Positions 12,749 through 26,300 of a stretch of 64,000 nt of DNA are shown one piece after another. This DNA comes from Theocolax elegans (taxonomy: Eukaryota > Arthropoda > Insecta > Hymenoptera > Cerocephalidae). Within the stretch, counting starts at the first letter, position 1, and each line of letters opens with the position of its first letter. The stretch is taken from the NCBI GenBank assembly GCA_026168455.1, contig CM047425.1, positions 88,849,580 through 88,913,579 on the forward strand, given 5' to 3'. The translations under genes and the position numbers were made by a program. The notes below the pieces were generated by a model. It was not told where the DNA came from, did no database searches, and saw only the letters and a program-made list of their open reading frames with translations.

Positions 12749-15700
12749 CTGAAATAAAATATATATTATCAATACTGTGTCTGTAAAATTATTCTGCTTA
12801 AAGAAAATCTTATGTAACATATTTAATCATTAATCTTATCAAAACTTTATCATTCAGTTATTAGTAGTAGTATGTATATGTATACAGATACATAATACAC
12901 ACTGACTAATAGTAAATACTATATTTATATTTTTACATAAAATTATTTGCTTACAGAAATAAAAAGAAATACATTAAATAAAAATGACCATGAACAAAAG
13001 TTTCTTTTGTGGCACATAACTGTTTCACTGCTCTGTTAATAATTATATGGTATTGAAGTTTTATTTTATTTTTACAATAAATATCAAGGTTTTCATAAAA
13101 TTTTTATAATATAAAATAAGTATATATTTTTTATTTTTACGAACATTATAAATTAAATTAATTAAATTAACATAAATTAAGTTAATTAATCAAAAAATGG
13201 TCAATTAAATACCAATAAATATCTGCATACTATTTTAAATTCTGGAAGTCATATCAACCGCAGGTGTGAAAGTAATATAAATAAACATTAGAAAAACTCA
13301 ACATTCAAAAAGCGCGCTTAATACATGAACAAAACAATAGAAAACAGTTATGACTGTCAATTTCTTCCTTGGAATTATATTTAAATATTAAAAACTGAAT
13401 GAAAATTATGGAGAATATTGCTTATACGACCGATGAAACGAGTAAACAAAGATATTACAATAAAAAAAAATTAATTTTCTGTTACTTTTTATATTTAATC
13501 TATCGTATATATACTCTATTATGTAGTACTGTTAAAAAATCAAGCTTCTATGAATACAGTAAATTGCTGTATCTAATCCAAATTTGATTTTTGTACGACT
13601 GTAATAAAAATTATTGATCATTTCATCCCTTAATATCCGATGCCGATAATTATTGTCGTTTCTATTAAAAAAAATCATAAACCTCGACGGCGATTTCAAC
13701 TCGCATTTTGACCTCGCGAATTCGTTTAATAATTCGTTCTGATACTTTGACATTCTTATTGAGCAGCTCGTTTAGTCGCTTATCTCAAAAAGAAAAGTGA
13801 GAGATATTTTTGCTTTCCTTATTCTTCGTCGCAAGCTTCAATAATTGATTTAATATAACATCACGTTTCTTTGGACGGATAATAGTACTTTTTTCGACAC
13901 ACCTTAAAAAACGACAATGTTCGAAATAGTCGAAAATACAGCAATAAAGTTTATCATTCGACAACCAAACGGTAGATTCACCTTTATATCATACAGATCT
14001 TTTAATTGTTTCAATTTTTGCCGACGTACTGGCATTCTTTTAGTTAAAAGCACTAGATAACTCGAATGCCAGTACATCGGCAATTACGCAGGTGAAAAAA
14101 AATTAAATTTCACAGAAGTATAGATAAAAATAAGCGTCTGTCAACTAACGTTCTTCTTAAATGTTTCGCTGTGCCTAACTGAAACTAACTGAAAAAGACA
14201 AACGACAAGTCTAAACTTATCTAGAATATCAATACAGAAATGATTACGTCCCTTTCTATTTAATAATATTTATATATTTCTCGAGTATTCGCAAAGGAAG
14301 ATATGGGGGCCTTGTACAACAATTCAAAAGAGTACTTAGAAATTTTTCCCAATGCTAATCTTTCAGCACATCATTTTTGAGGTCTTGGATCAATTTAAAA
14401 AAAAATCAAGTTTTCGAAATTTTTACGCGGTCTGTCATGAGTTGACGACCACACACGTTCATCCTCACACTTTGCGAGGTTAAGATACCGGCGTTTTGCT
14501 GACGTGCATTTAAGTGTACATTTGTACTTAAGTGTTGCAAAAGCTAAAATTGAATAAATACCTAATAAACTAATTTTATTTTCAAGTGCCTGTTCAAGAC
14601 AATTTCTTTATCACATCAAATATTTCTAAAAGTTCGAAAAGGAATCCAAATTATTATTTATTATTGTACTGTTATCTACCTTATAAACACTTGCAATATT
14701 TGTTAAAAAGTTGTATTAAAATAAATTGGAGATGTACCTGATGGTGTGCACCTGCATGCTACTTTGAAATACGTTTTTCCTGAATCTTTGTAACACTAAC
14801 ACTATATCATTTATCAGAAAGTAAACAAACTGGAGTCTTTATATCTTTTACATACGTGTTTATCTTGAACAAAACAATAAAATGGCAGGTTATTTCTACA
14901 AATTTACGTTTACATTAATTTCATACTCTTTATTATTAAAAACCTCCAAAATCTGCGAATATCATTTTCTTAAGATTAAAAAAATTAATTAATATCATAA
15001 AGGGAAAGTTAAGTTAAAGAATGTTAACATATTTAAGTACTTTATATCTTTTGTGTATTAATGGCATTTATAAACAAAGTGCATCTTAATCTTGAATAAG
15101 AATTAATGAATATCTTTCTTATTCTTTACGCACACGTCTAAAATATTATACATTTTCTTTAGTAAAATAGAAAGAAATAAATACGTACCATTCAACTTAA
15201 CAACAGAGAACTTACTAAACTGAAGGTTTAGAAGAATGGTAATTGTAAAACAATTTTTTCCTTATCCTTGCAAAGAGTAAATTAAAATTTCTCATTTTAC
15301 GGCCTTACGGGTATCTGTCAGACGTTTCTTGTACTTATACATATATAGTTATCGACAGAAATTGACATTACGCGTTGTTGGTAAAACAGTTTAATGGCGC
15401 GAGAAGTTTAAAGCAATCGCATATGCTTGTAATAAATGTCACGCGTATTAATAGTTTCCAATAAAGATATATATAGATAAATAATATACTTTATATAATA
15501 AACCTATGATAAAAATAGAAGTTTTGTAGTCTTAAGGTGGAAATAGTTGTTTTTAATTAAACTCTAAAGTTATAACTGTATTGGTAATGACGTCAAAGGA
15601 AATCAAAGGAAGAAGCAATGAAACATTAATTGCCATTTCGCGGGATGATGTATTTATTTAATCAAAAATATTCTTAGGTGCTATAATTTTATGTATTATT

Positions 15701-16400
15701 TGGAATATTTTATTTATTCTATATCAATTATGTAGTATTGACTATATTTCTAATTCTGTACTCAACATAATAATTGCTAGAACAAAATAAATCGGTAATT
15801 ACATTTAATTGACGGTACGAAATGGTGCCTAGGTAGAGCATAAATACAGGAAAATTATAAAGAAAAATAAAATGAAATGTTATCGATGCTATCTACACAT
15901 ACATAAAATAAAACTCATTGGTAGTGTGAAGCAAAAACCTAGTCATTAAAAAATGAAAATATACGTAAAAGATACGAAAATATACCGCGGTAATTCAAGT
16001 GGTCGTAAAGAGTGACTCGAGTTGTTTTAGCCAACGCCAACCTTAATGTATACACAACGAATAATCGTATCTATAATATTGAAGTACAAAATTCGAAAAA
16101 ATGTGCCACAACATTTTAAGTATAAAAAATGTCAAATTAGTTGAAAAATATAGACGGGAAAATTCGTTTAATATTTTGCAAAAGTATAGTGTATTATCAA
16201 CGGACATTATAAGAAATTATAAAATGCATTAACTGCATTATATCACAATTTGTCTAAAGTGTAATAAAAAAAAAAGGTTATTAAAATAAAGTTGATAAAA
16301 GTGAAAGAAGATTTGATTTTAAGGATAATATTAGGTTGGAAGTAATAATTTCGTTGACCGTAAAAAAAAAGTAATCCGAAAAATGAGAGATGAGGAAAGA
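12749..16400. other. Region between divergent isomerase and transporter genes
   Basis: AT-rich. The isomerase gene must have its untranslated first exon in here. A somewhat GC-richer patch at 13680-13900 with minus-strand donor-like GTs (for example after GTCGAG) is a candidate, unproven. A short strong hairpin sits at 14018-14083. A consensus CRE octamer TGACGTCA is at 15588-15595. No other coding signal is seen. Confidence 0.45.
14018..14083. ncRNA. Candidate small hairpin (miRNA-like), upstream of the isomerase
   Basis: Arms 14018-14037 and 14064-14083 pair at 19 of 20 positions (TTGCCGACGTACTGGCATTC against its near-perfect complement) around a 26-nt loop. Size fits an insect pre-miRNA, although the stem is unusually perfect and short. 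It could equally be a relic of a tiny foldback transposon. I do not recognise the arm sequence as a known miRNA. Confidence 0.3.
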
Positions 16401-16409
16401 GTGTTTAGT

Positions 16410-16762
16410 ATAATGCAATAGTGAAGTATCCCAGAGACCTAGAGCGACGACGAAGTATACCTATAGAGGGGAGAAGGCGGCCTCCAGGTGTTTCTATCGA
16501 TCCGGTAAGTTTCCGCTCGGCGACAGTGTATATATGCGTGCGGACACCCGGAGCTGGTGCGCGCGCGCGCTCGAATTCTATATCGTTCGTTCTCCCTCTC
16601 GGTTGGTTGGTGGGTTAGCGTCAACCACCCCAGCGGCATCATTCACTGCTGCCGCTTCGTTATCGAGAGAGTACCAACAAGGCCAGGGAGAGAGGAACCT
16701 CGAACCCCTTGTATCTCGACGTACCCCGTCAACTAGTCGCAAGCGGGTTACTTCCCTAATAG
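16410..16762 (+). promoter_or_regulatory. Candidate untranslated first exon of the transporter gene
   Basis: A GC-rich block ends in a strong donor, CTAATAG then GTGAGTGA (GT at 16763-16764). Its ORFs on both strands are overlapping and have no family resemblance, so it is best read as 5' UTR with promoter to its left. A CA microsatellite follows just inside the intron. Assignment to the transporter at 20398 rests on strand, order and donor quality only. Confidence 0.45.
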
Positions 16763-16858
16763 GTGAGTGATACCTTACGTAATATCCCTTAATCTATTAT
16801 AGTTATGGATAGATCACTCGTTACCCACACACGCACGCCCCCTTTCCTCCCCGCGCGC

Positions 16859-16878
16859 GCACACACACACACACACAC
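16859..16878. repeat. CA microsatellite
   Basis: About ten CA units next to a CGCGCG patch, just downstream of the candidate first exon donor. Confidence 0.85.
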
Positions 16879-18654
16879 GTATACATAGTTATATCTGGCC
16901 TCGTCCAGTTCGTACATCTACTTTAGTGGTGCATCCTACTTTTGGGTTCTCCAACTCTTTTAACTCGCGTTTTATCAAAGATTTTTATCAGAGGTATAGA
17001 CGGCTCGCAATTTTTTATCTTACCAACTCGTATACCTTTTTCATTCACTTTCACTTAATCTATGATTTTACACTTTCGTTTATACAAATTTTTAAGATTA
17101 TTAATCACTAACTATTGCTATAGTATAACATTCTCATGTACTTATAATTATAACAATATACCTTGTGAATTTTTGTTTGACGACGAAAATATCTCCCTTT
17201 CAAGCATGACGTTCTCTCTGTACAGACAGGCTTTTGACTTCGTTGTTTGACAGATACTTCTACTCATAACCCGTGTAATGTGCCCGTGAAATTGTGGGAA
17301 TTTTTTTAAACTGCCCGTTTTACTGTGCAAACCGAATTTTGCAAAAAGAAAATATATAAGTATCGATTAATTAAATAACAAATGATTTATTTATCCCAGT
17401 ACCAAATATTATATTCGACATTAATGTTGTTTATTAGTTCAACATTTAATTCGCGAGTAAGGTTATAATGCCGTAATACATTTACATCATTACGATTATA
17501 TATGTATACATCCAACGATAAACAGCTGTTTTAACTCCGTTTGAATGGCTTGACTGTGCAATATAACTTTGCAGTGAAAAATTATAAAAACGTGTATCTA
17601 ATTTTTTTAAAGCATTATTAACATTTTTTGCTAAATTATATTACAAATTTGTATTAAATATATCAGAGATTATGATAAGACGGATAAACAAACTTGTTAA
17701 AATATGTGCATGCAACATTTGTGTTATACTTTTTTTAATAAACTGTTATTGATTAAAGTTAGTCAATATAAATTTTTTGATATTTTTAAATATTATATAT
17801 TTGTATATATTGTCAAATATTAAATAAGCAGAGTGTTTTTCCTCGTATTCAAGGAACTTTACAAAATTTTGTTTTGTTAGTGCTTAATTTTACACTTATT
17901 TATATCTAATACCATAGTATAAAACATAAATTAACTGAGTATAATTGCTTATAATAATTTGCAATTTTCTTTATTATAATGACAGTTATACTTAAAATAA
18001 TACTATTATGTTTGTTTTTTTTTATTTGGTAACGTAATTTATTAAAACAGTTCGCAACTCAAATGAAGTGTTATTTTGATTAAAAAGGATATATTATGCA
18101 TAGGATTATATTACGCATATAAAAATTTATTTAAATTATTATGTTCAAATTCTTTATAACTCAAGGCATTCTATAAAAAAAATCAAATTATAATGTACAT
18201 TTATCTATTTTATAATGTTGTACAATAATTTAAAATTCGTGTATTAGCAGATAGTTACATTGATTCATAGATATTTACCACGACAATCTGAATGAAAAAT
18301 ATAGAATGCACACGGTTCAATCTGCGTTTTATCACTAAAAACAGTCAGTGTCTCTGATGATCAGCATCACGAAAAATCAGTTGAAAGATATTTTATCCCT
18401 CAGTTTGAAGGGTATTCAAACCCATAGCCCGATGTCGAAAAACCATTATATCTTCTTTAGTTTCTATATGTATATATATACGGTATGGGTGAATTAAAGT
18501 GGAGAGTACGTTTCATTTTAAATCAAGGCCAGGTCGCGGTATGCTCGAGTAAATTCCCACTTGCGAAATAAAGCAGCGAATGTATATACGTACGTAGATA
18601 TACGTAGCGAGCACACTCGGTCATTAACGAGGACGTCGCTTCGGTCAATTGCAG

Positions 18655-18806
18655 GTCGGTCGCGTAGCCTAGTCAAGGAAAGATCGGGACAAAGCCGACC
18701 GATACGGGAAGCTGCTAAGGGGTGAGAGGGGAAATTTTAGTTTCCCAGACAATCCCCCGATTTTGAGGGATCATCGACCTACGACAATAAAGCCCTGTCG
18801 CACAAG
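18655..18806 (+). promoter_or_regulatory. Candidate alternative or second untranslated exon of the transporter gene
   Basis: A GC-rich block ending with the good donor CACAAG then GTAAGATC (GT at 18807-18808). An upstream CAG at 18652-18654 could make it an internal untranslated exon starting at 18655. Alternatively transcription starts inside the GC-rich stretch that begins near 18530. It contains stops in all plus frames, so it is not coding. Confidence 0.4.
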
Positions 18807-18808
18807 GT

Positions 18809-20091
18809 AAGATCCTCGTAAATATACTCTATAGTACAATGAAATCGGTATACGTTTTTCTTCCAACCAATGGATTTTAACGCTTTTTATATTTCTTTTA
18901 AAAAAAATGTACAGATGTTTCTTCGGTATTCTTTTGTGCGATTCAGTTTAACAGCATAGTATATCGAAATACATGATAAACTACTTTGCTATTAAATAAT
19001 TGTTCCAATTTGTCAGTGCAAAATGTGTGTTATCGTTGTTGTTTCTTATATATAGTTCATTTCTGAAATATTAAACGTAGTAGACTATATTCATCTTTAA
19101 AAAAGAATCCAACATGCGTGTGCGTGTGTTTAAGTCTAAAATACTTTTTATAATACGTTTGTTATATTTATTTTCATAAAAATTACAAATGATTGAAGGA
19201 AATTTAAAAAATTAAAAAAATAATTGGCAATAGTTTACATTTTTACGCGGGAATATGATCAGATAAAAAGAAATCATTTGGAGAGTACTTTTGAAACATT
19301 CTTTTTTTTTCATTTTTGTTAAACTAAAATTACCAGAGATGCACGTGTTTCAACTTGAGATAAAAATTTATTTACCCATCTGAAATGTTTGTACAGTACG
19401 GTATATATATAAATAAAACGTACCTTTAGTCAAATTTACTCTTTAAAAATTTTAACTTCAAATAAGTAGTTCTTTATTTATAATCAGTAATAATTGATTT
19501 AGATTCACAATACTTATAACATGTTTATTGATAAACATACATATCTGCATAATATAGATACGTTTAATTATGGTAGGTAGTAAGTAAATTTGTTACAAAC
19601 TTTAAATACGAGCTGTTTATTCTTACTTGTTGATTGTAAAAATTATATTGATTACTTTTTACCGTCCACTTGATTCAGACACATAATCTATTTTAACTAA
19701 ATATAATAGTTAACACAAAATATAATAAAAACTAAAAACTAGTAGCATTTGCAAGTACGGTGAAATATACAATATCTCTTAAAATGATTTTAAATTTATT
19801 TTTGATAATCCAATTAAAATGTCGAATGTATCAGTACATCTTCAATATAGCATATTCCCTTCAATGTATCAAGAAAACCCAGTTTTTCAATTCATCTTTA
19901 CAGTCTCGTACAAAATTCCTAGTAAATTAAATTCTATTATAAAGAAAAACTTTTGCGTGCGATGCGCAATGCATTGATGAAAAAATATAAAAAAATATAT
20001 AGAGGAAACCAATAAAACTTGAAGCAATTGTGTGAAGCCTTGAAACTGCGCGATTGCTTGCAATGTAATGTATCAATTGATATATGTACAG
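18809..20091 (+). other. AT-rich stretch between untranslated exons
   Basis: No exon-like signal. It probably forms the intron leading to the coding exon whose likely acceptor is TACAG at 20087-20091. Confidence 0.4.
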
Positions 20092-20170
20092 GGAGTCTCC
20101 AGTAGCTCAGGATCACACACCCCCGCAGAACAAAAAAGAGGGAGAGAAAAAAAGCGTGAGACTTGTGGAA

Positions 20171-20208
<38 letters not shown>

Positions 20209-20397
20209 ACGAGGGAGGAAGAGGGCGAGAAAGAGAAGCGAAGGCGTCGCGAAAAGCAGCCCGTGTACCGGTATATCTCGTCGAGTAGCTGCCCAAGGCA
20301 CCCACGAAGGCGATCCAATGTATCCCGGTTTCCGTGCCGGAGGCCCTGCGAGTAGTAAGTGCAGCAGTACCAGTGAGGCTGAACCCGGCGCGTCGTT
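20092..20397 (+). promoter_or_regulatory. 5' leader of the transporter mRNA with GA repeat and overlapping uORF
   Basis: Between a candidate acceptor (TACAG ending 20091) and the start codon at 20398. It holds a (GA)n tract at 20170-20206, a sequence type bound by GAGA factor in insects. It also holds an upstream ATG at 20318-20320 whose frame runs to 20557, past the main start in another frame. Ribosomes starting there would bypass the transporter ATG. The upstream ATG has C at -3 (weak), the main ATG has G at -3, so leaky scanning is plausible. Confidence 0.5.
20170..20206. repeat. GA microsatellite
   Basis: About 35 bp of nearly pure GA in the 5' leader of the transporter gene. Confidence 0.9.
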
Positions 20398-23300
20398 ATG
20401 TCGCTACCGCGCGAGTGGAGCCTCTACCATCAACACAATCAAGATCTCGAGGATCGGTATGAGTGTCGGCGCTCGATCGACGATCGGGCTACCCCGCCGG
20501 TCGTCACGGCATCGTCCCAGGAGATGGTCGGTCAGGCCGTTATCGACGAGAATATGAACCAACATCACAATCAGCTAGGTTCATTATTCTCGATTCATTC
20601 GGCACCGGTTTACGATGTTTGCAATGGCGGATCCAACTCACCCAAAAGGTAACTTTTACCGCACCTCTCGTCAAAATTAAATTATGAACTCTATCAACTA
20701 ATAACTCCATATAAATTCAGTAGCAGATTATCAAATTGTATGTATTACCAAACCCTAGTGTAAAAGAAGTTTTTAACTTCGTTGAATAAATAGACAAATA
20801 ACTTAAGATGATCTTTTAGCAAACTATCCAAAACAAAGTTGCGTTTATGCCTATAGTACAAAAATAACTCTTTTACCACTACATAATTTAGTGTTGCAAA
20901 ACTCATTTTGTTATAAACAAATATTTAAGTAAATTAGATATAATATACTTAATTTTCGGAAAACCAGGGTAAGAAAGTTTCACAATTTAATTGACGACAA
21001 ACTTTTCAATCATAATTAATTTTGACAATTTATTACCAAATTTTAATTGACTGTATAGCGAATATGTGTAATTAAATTGCGAACATAAAGTGAGATTACG
21101 TTATATTAAATGCAACAACCTATATAACGAACAAAGACATACACCCGTTCTATTATATTACTATAGCATCGAATGAACAAAAGTCGTTAAACGAAATATC
21201 CAAAGCTATTTTCAAATTAAAAAATTTGTGATAAAAATATTTTTTTTATTTTTTGTTACATTTACACATGAAAAAGAAAAATTGAAAATATACCATTAGT
21301 AAACAGTAAAAAGCAAATATGTTGATCAACGTACACTATATACAATTAAAAACAATTTAATTACTATAAATTAATTAAAATTTTACTTGATTTATGTACA
21401 AATAACGTATATACAGCAAATTTTCGATTCATTTTATTTAAAATTTTATTTTAAGAGTGATGTTTGGATACTGCTTTTTATTCGGTTAGTAACAAACACT
21501 TAATTACGCATACAATTAATATTCTTAAGATAATAATTTTCCAATTTATAGAAGACAAATATATTTTTGAAATCTAACACTCGTCGTTAAGCATACTAAA
21601 AGAAATTGTTAAGATAAGGTAATATAATTACTTTTTTAAAATATATCTCTACAGAGTATAAAGTATAGATTAAAGTAAATTTTTTGCGACCAGTTTATAT
21701 AATATTTATAAGTTTATAACTATACTCTATTGATCTAATAAGAAATAGTAAAATATAAAAAATCGTATTATTTAAAATGAAAATTAAATTGTGTAAGAAA
21801 ATCACTTGTGTCAGTTGTCCCGAGCAAGAGTTCATTTGAAATATAACTGTGAAACGTGTTTAAACACAATAAATTAAATCTCGACATTTATGACTATGAT
21901 TGCAGACCTTCCTCGTTGGTGGTGCAAACGACGGCAACCTCGACGCCAATAGTTCCGCCGCACCTTAGCCCACCCGAGACTCTGGAGGACGAGGACAATG
22001 ACAACCTCTTAACGATCTCGTCGTTGACGGCACGCCCGTTGATTGCAAAATCGCGGGAACTCGGTAAACGCACTGGTAGTTCGACTAAGAAGAGCAAAAA
22101 GAAGAAAGACGAAGCTAAAAAAGCTCGACGTAGACATAAAAAAGTAATACTTGAACCCCTGGACGGCGGTTATGGATGGGTCGTCGTTTTCGGAGCGTTC
22201 TTCGTGCAGTTCTGGGTTGCGGGTTTAGTCAAATCATATGGCGTGCTCTACGTTGAGGTGATGGAGACTTTCAGCGACTCGTCCGCCTCGGTTGCATCTT
22301 GGATACCAGCTATTTTATCTTGTCTCTGTTTGGCTCTAGGTGAGTACCTTGTAGAAAATTATTTTAACATTTTTATGGTAATCACTGAATATTTCGTTTA
22401 TACTCAGAATAAAAATATTTATAGTTATATAATTAGATTACAAGGAGAATGTCACATCTCCGGGAAACGGATCTTTACCAAACTCTAGGACATATTTACT
22501 ACTATTAAAATATAAAGACATCCAAAGTTTTAGACTCTAAGCGTCTTTTTTCGATAGATACAAGTAAATAACGAAATATTTCGCCAAAAAAGACCTTAAC
22601 TTTGATCACTTATAACTCAAAAATAAATAAAGACATACTCAAACAGAAGTTCAGCAGAAATCTGAGATCGAGTAAATTGGATTTAAGAGAAAGAAGCTCA
22701 AATATCTGAAATTGATCGAAAGTTATGGAAAACTTAAAAATAAGAAGACATTTGGCCTAAAACAATCAGTGAATTTTTTTAAATTCAAAATAGTCATAAA
22801 AATATCCCTAGTAGAATTTTGAGCATAATTGAAACGGTTTTTAAGCCAGAAAGTGACGAATTAGCAAAAAATGCTCAAAATATGATCCTAATATGATCAA
22901 ATTACAAATTTTGTCTAACCTTAAAATGCTCAATTTCTACTAGGGTATCGTTAAATTCGTTTTTCTTTCATAACTTTTAAACAAATCAAGATAATTGAGC
23001 TTTTTTGTAAATCCAATCTACTCGATCTGTTTCCTTCTGAATTTACCTTTGAGTATCTATATCTATTTGTTTTCGACTTATAAGTAATCAAAGTTAAGGG
23101 CTTTTTTGGCGAAATTTTTCGTTATTTGCTTATGCTATCGTAAAATAGCGTTAGAGTCTAAAACTCTGGCTTTCTTTATATTTTTATAGTATAGTAAACG
23201 TATCCTAGAGTTTGGTGAATATCCGTTTTCCAGAAATATCGACACTCTCCTGGTTAGTTAACCTTTAAAGGACGGAGATGGTTTATATGGTCCATAATAA

Positions 23301-26300
23301 GTAGCTGTTTCACTAGTAATTCGTTAGTTCCATTGACCCTTACAAATATTTTTTATTTTGTACTTATATATATTTTTCATATGTATGTATAATAATTATT
23401 TAAAAATCTTATATAGATATAGGTGTATATATATATATATACACTATACCCAATTCACAGTAAAATATAAAATAAATATAATCTAACTTGCAATATAATT
23501 TAAGTTTTACAGTTTTCAATAAATTAGAATGTAGTTTATTATTTTATTTTTTAGCAATCTTATTACTTGACGATAAAAATAAAATGGACTTGAATACTTA
23601 AATAAACACTTTGGATATATATTAGTAAATCATATTTATGATATACACTGACATTCATAATCTTTTGACCTTCTTCCGACAAAACTATTCAAAGTTTAAA
23701 GTTATATGCATCCAAAAAATCAACGTATAGAAATCGCCTGCAGGTTTTTTAACACATAACAATGTGGGTATTTTTTTTCATCAGAGTATTTGTTTTGGTT
23801 ATTAAGTTCGTGAAAGATAGACACTTTTCAATCTTGAGTAATGCCACCATTTTTCAATTTAGAAAAAAAGCTACAGAGAAAAAGTGAGAGCTTATGAGCA
23901 AAAATGTGTTTACAAAGTTTAACGGGTGTTTATAAAATTAAATTATAATTATAAGAGTTTAATCGATAATTTCGATACCCAGTAATTTTCGCATTATGCA
24001 TGACAATTCGACATCCTTTTCGCTAAACATTCTGATACGTATGTAACAATATCAGAAAAAAATCTTACAAATCATTTCGTAATTTTATTTAAAAATTAAC
24101 GCATTATAAACTTTTAAATTTTAGTTTATAATTTTTGTCCAAAAACATCGCATGATGAATGACAGAGTATTTTATTATTAGTTGTTTTATAAGAATTTTA
24201 AATAAATATGAAATTGGTGCAGCATATTTATGTTATTTGACGTAAATTACGCTATTTACTTTTTAATTAAACTATATTATAAAAGAATGTCATTAAATAA
24301 CTAATAAGAAAGCCATTACTATTTTTGTGCTCGGTATACGTATATTTTAAGCTTTAGGGAAAAGAAGCTTTCGTGGTTTCTTATAGTTTTATATGGACGA
24401 TAGACTTGTCTATTTGTGATGAACCATTGATTAGTGCTCGGTTCATGTAACACATTCGCTTATTTTACATAATAATTGTGTAACATATACTGCATCTTCA
24501 TTTATTTTACATAACGATTATATAAGTGTTTGTATGTACATACATCTTCATAGCTTTGTCTTCTTGTGCTCTACAAAGTTTTGATGCCGACTTTAGTATT
24601 ACTTTAACTTTAAAAATAAAGATTCATTTTTTCACACTTTCTTTATTTATGTTTATTACTTTGCATTAGAAACTTTAATCAATCAGGTATATTGTAAAAA
24701 TTAATTATAATTTATTTACTATTTGCTAAACCGAGTAAAGTAATCTTTTCTTTACTTATATGCTATATTTAAATTAAGGAATAAAACGAAATTATTACCT
24801 ATTCAGTTCTATACGCTTGGTTTATATTGAATATAAGTTTAATTAATCAAATTATTGTTTTAGTTCGCCAATTTACATATAAAAAAAGTTTAATTTCATA
24901 AAATTATTTTGAGAAAGCAGTACTTTGATTCGAGTCAATACTTTAATTTAATTTTTCTATAATTTAACTTTCCGTTCTGCAGAGGTTTCATGTTTCTGCC
25001 TAAACTCGTATGACGACATTTTAATCGATTAGCGTGACGTTCGTAACTGAGTGATGAACGATGACAATTTTGACGTCAATTATTAAAACGATATTAGGCA
25101 ATTACTGTATGTATTATTAATTGGCTTCACCTTAATATTTTGTATTATCATAATAATAAATTGTTCTGTCATTTCACGTTAACTGGGGCAGGATTAAAGA
25201 GAATTGAAAATAAATTGCTACGTATTAATTAATCCGTTAATGAATTAATGGTTTATAATTAAAAATATTGATAGAAGTTAATCCATATTCTAGATTTGAT
25301 TAAATTTATAAATTATACATACGCCAATGAAATTCATTGGCTGACCATACTCTGGGTAAATCTACTTATATCACGCAGTTATTAATTTACAAGTATACTT
25401 ACATATACAAGTATACCTATATAAATATACAGAATTTGAAGTTGAAATTGTTAATACTTTCTCGAAAAACATAAGCTACTTAAGGTTTGACACAAAGTAT
25501 TGCGTAACTACAACATTTACTCAGGAAAGCATTAGGGCTTAATTGAATTATTCTGAAGAATAAAAGAGTCATTTTGGCGTACAGCTTGATCAACAACGTT
25601 GAAAACAAGTCATTTAGTTCTAAATGTGTATACCTTAAGTAAATAATCAAGTTAAGCGCGACATAATAATTAAAATGAAGTGTATAGGTGCGTTTTGTTT
25701 TATTTTAATTAATTTTATCCATTTGTATAAAAACGTAAAATACATTTAATGATATGGTGACAATAAATTTATACGACAAAACACAGTTTAAATGAAAATG
25801 TTAAGTAATTGACCAAGGCAAAATATAAAAAAATAAGTAAAGAAAATTATATATTTTTTTAAATCTATGACAATAACGCAAATCTTTATGCGATGCGAAA
25901 CTTGCAATTACATTAGACAAAGACAAATCGAAATGCATCACCAGTAGTTTTCATAAATCAAGCGTTGCGAACATGAAATTAACGTTTCCTATATCTAGCT
26001 TCCTAGAGATCGTATCAATGCGAGTTCACGTGATAAAAAGTCGCTCCGTCCAATGGCGATTGGATCGATTGCGTGTCGCAAAGCTTCTTGTATTTTTTTG
26101 CTCGTGGACTGGGAAGGGAAGAAAACATGATAACAACTACTGACTCGTGAACAAGGTGAACGCACCGTCGATCGACGGAAAACTGGTATTAAAATTTTAT
26201 CGATCTTTTGCCTAGGGCTTCGTGACTGTGTATAATGGATTAGAATGAACGAAGCAATTGCAGATACCCGCAAGGATTTACAATTGAATTGTAAAAGCAA

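Noticed and set aside
16421..16770. Overlapping ORFs (65, 67, 78 codons) in the GC-rich block
   Set aside because: Open on both strands because of composition; the block ends in a splice donor and is better read as untranslated exon.
20084..20557. 157-codon ORF as the true N-terminus of the transporter
   Set aside because: It is in a different frame from the transporter exons, consists largely of RERERE from the GA repeat, and has no phase-consistent junction to 21906.
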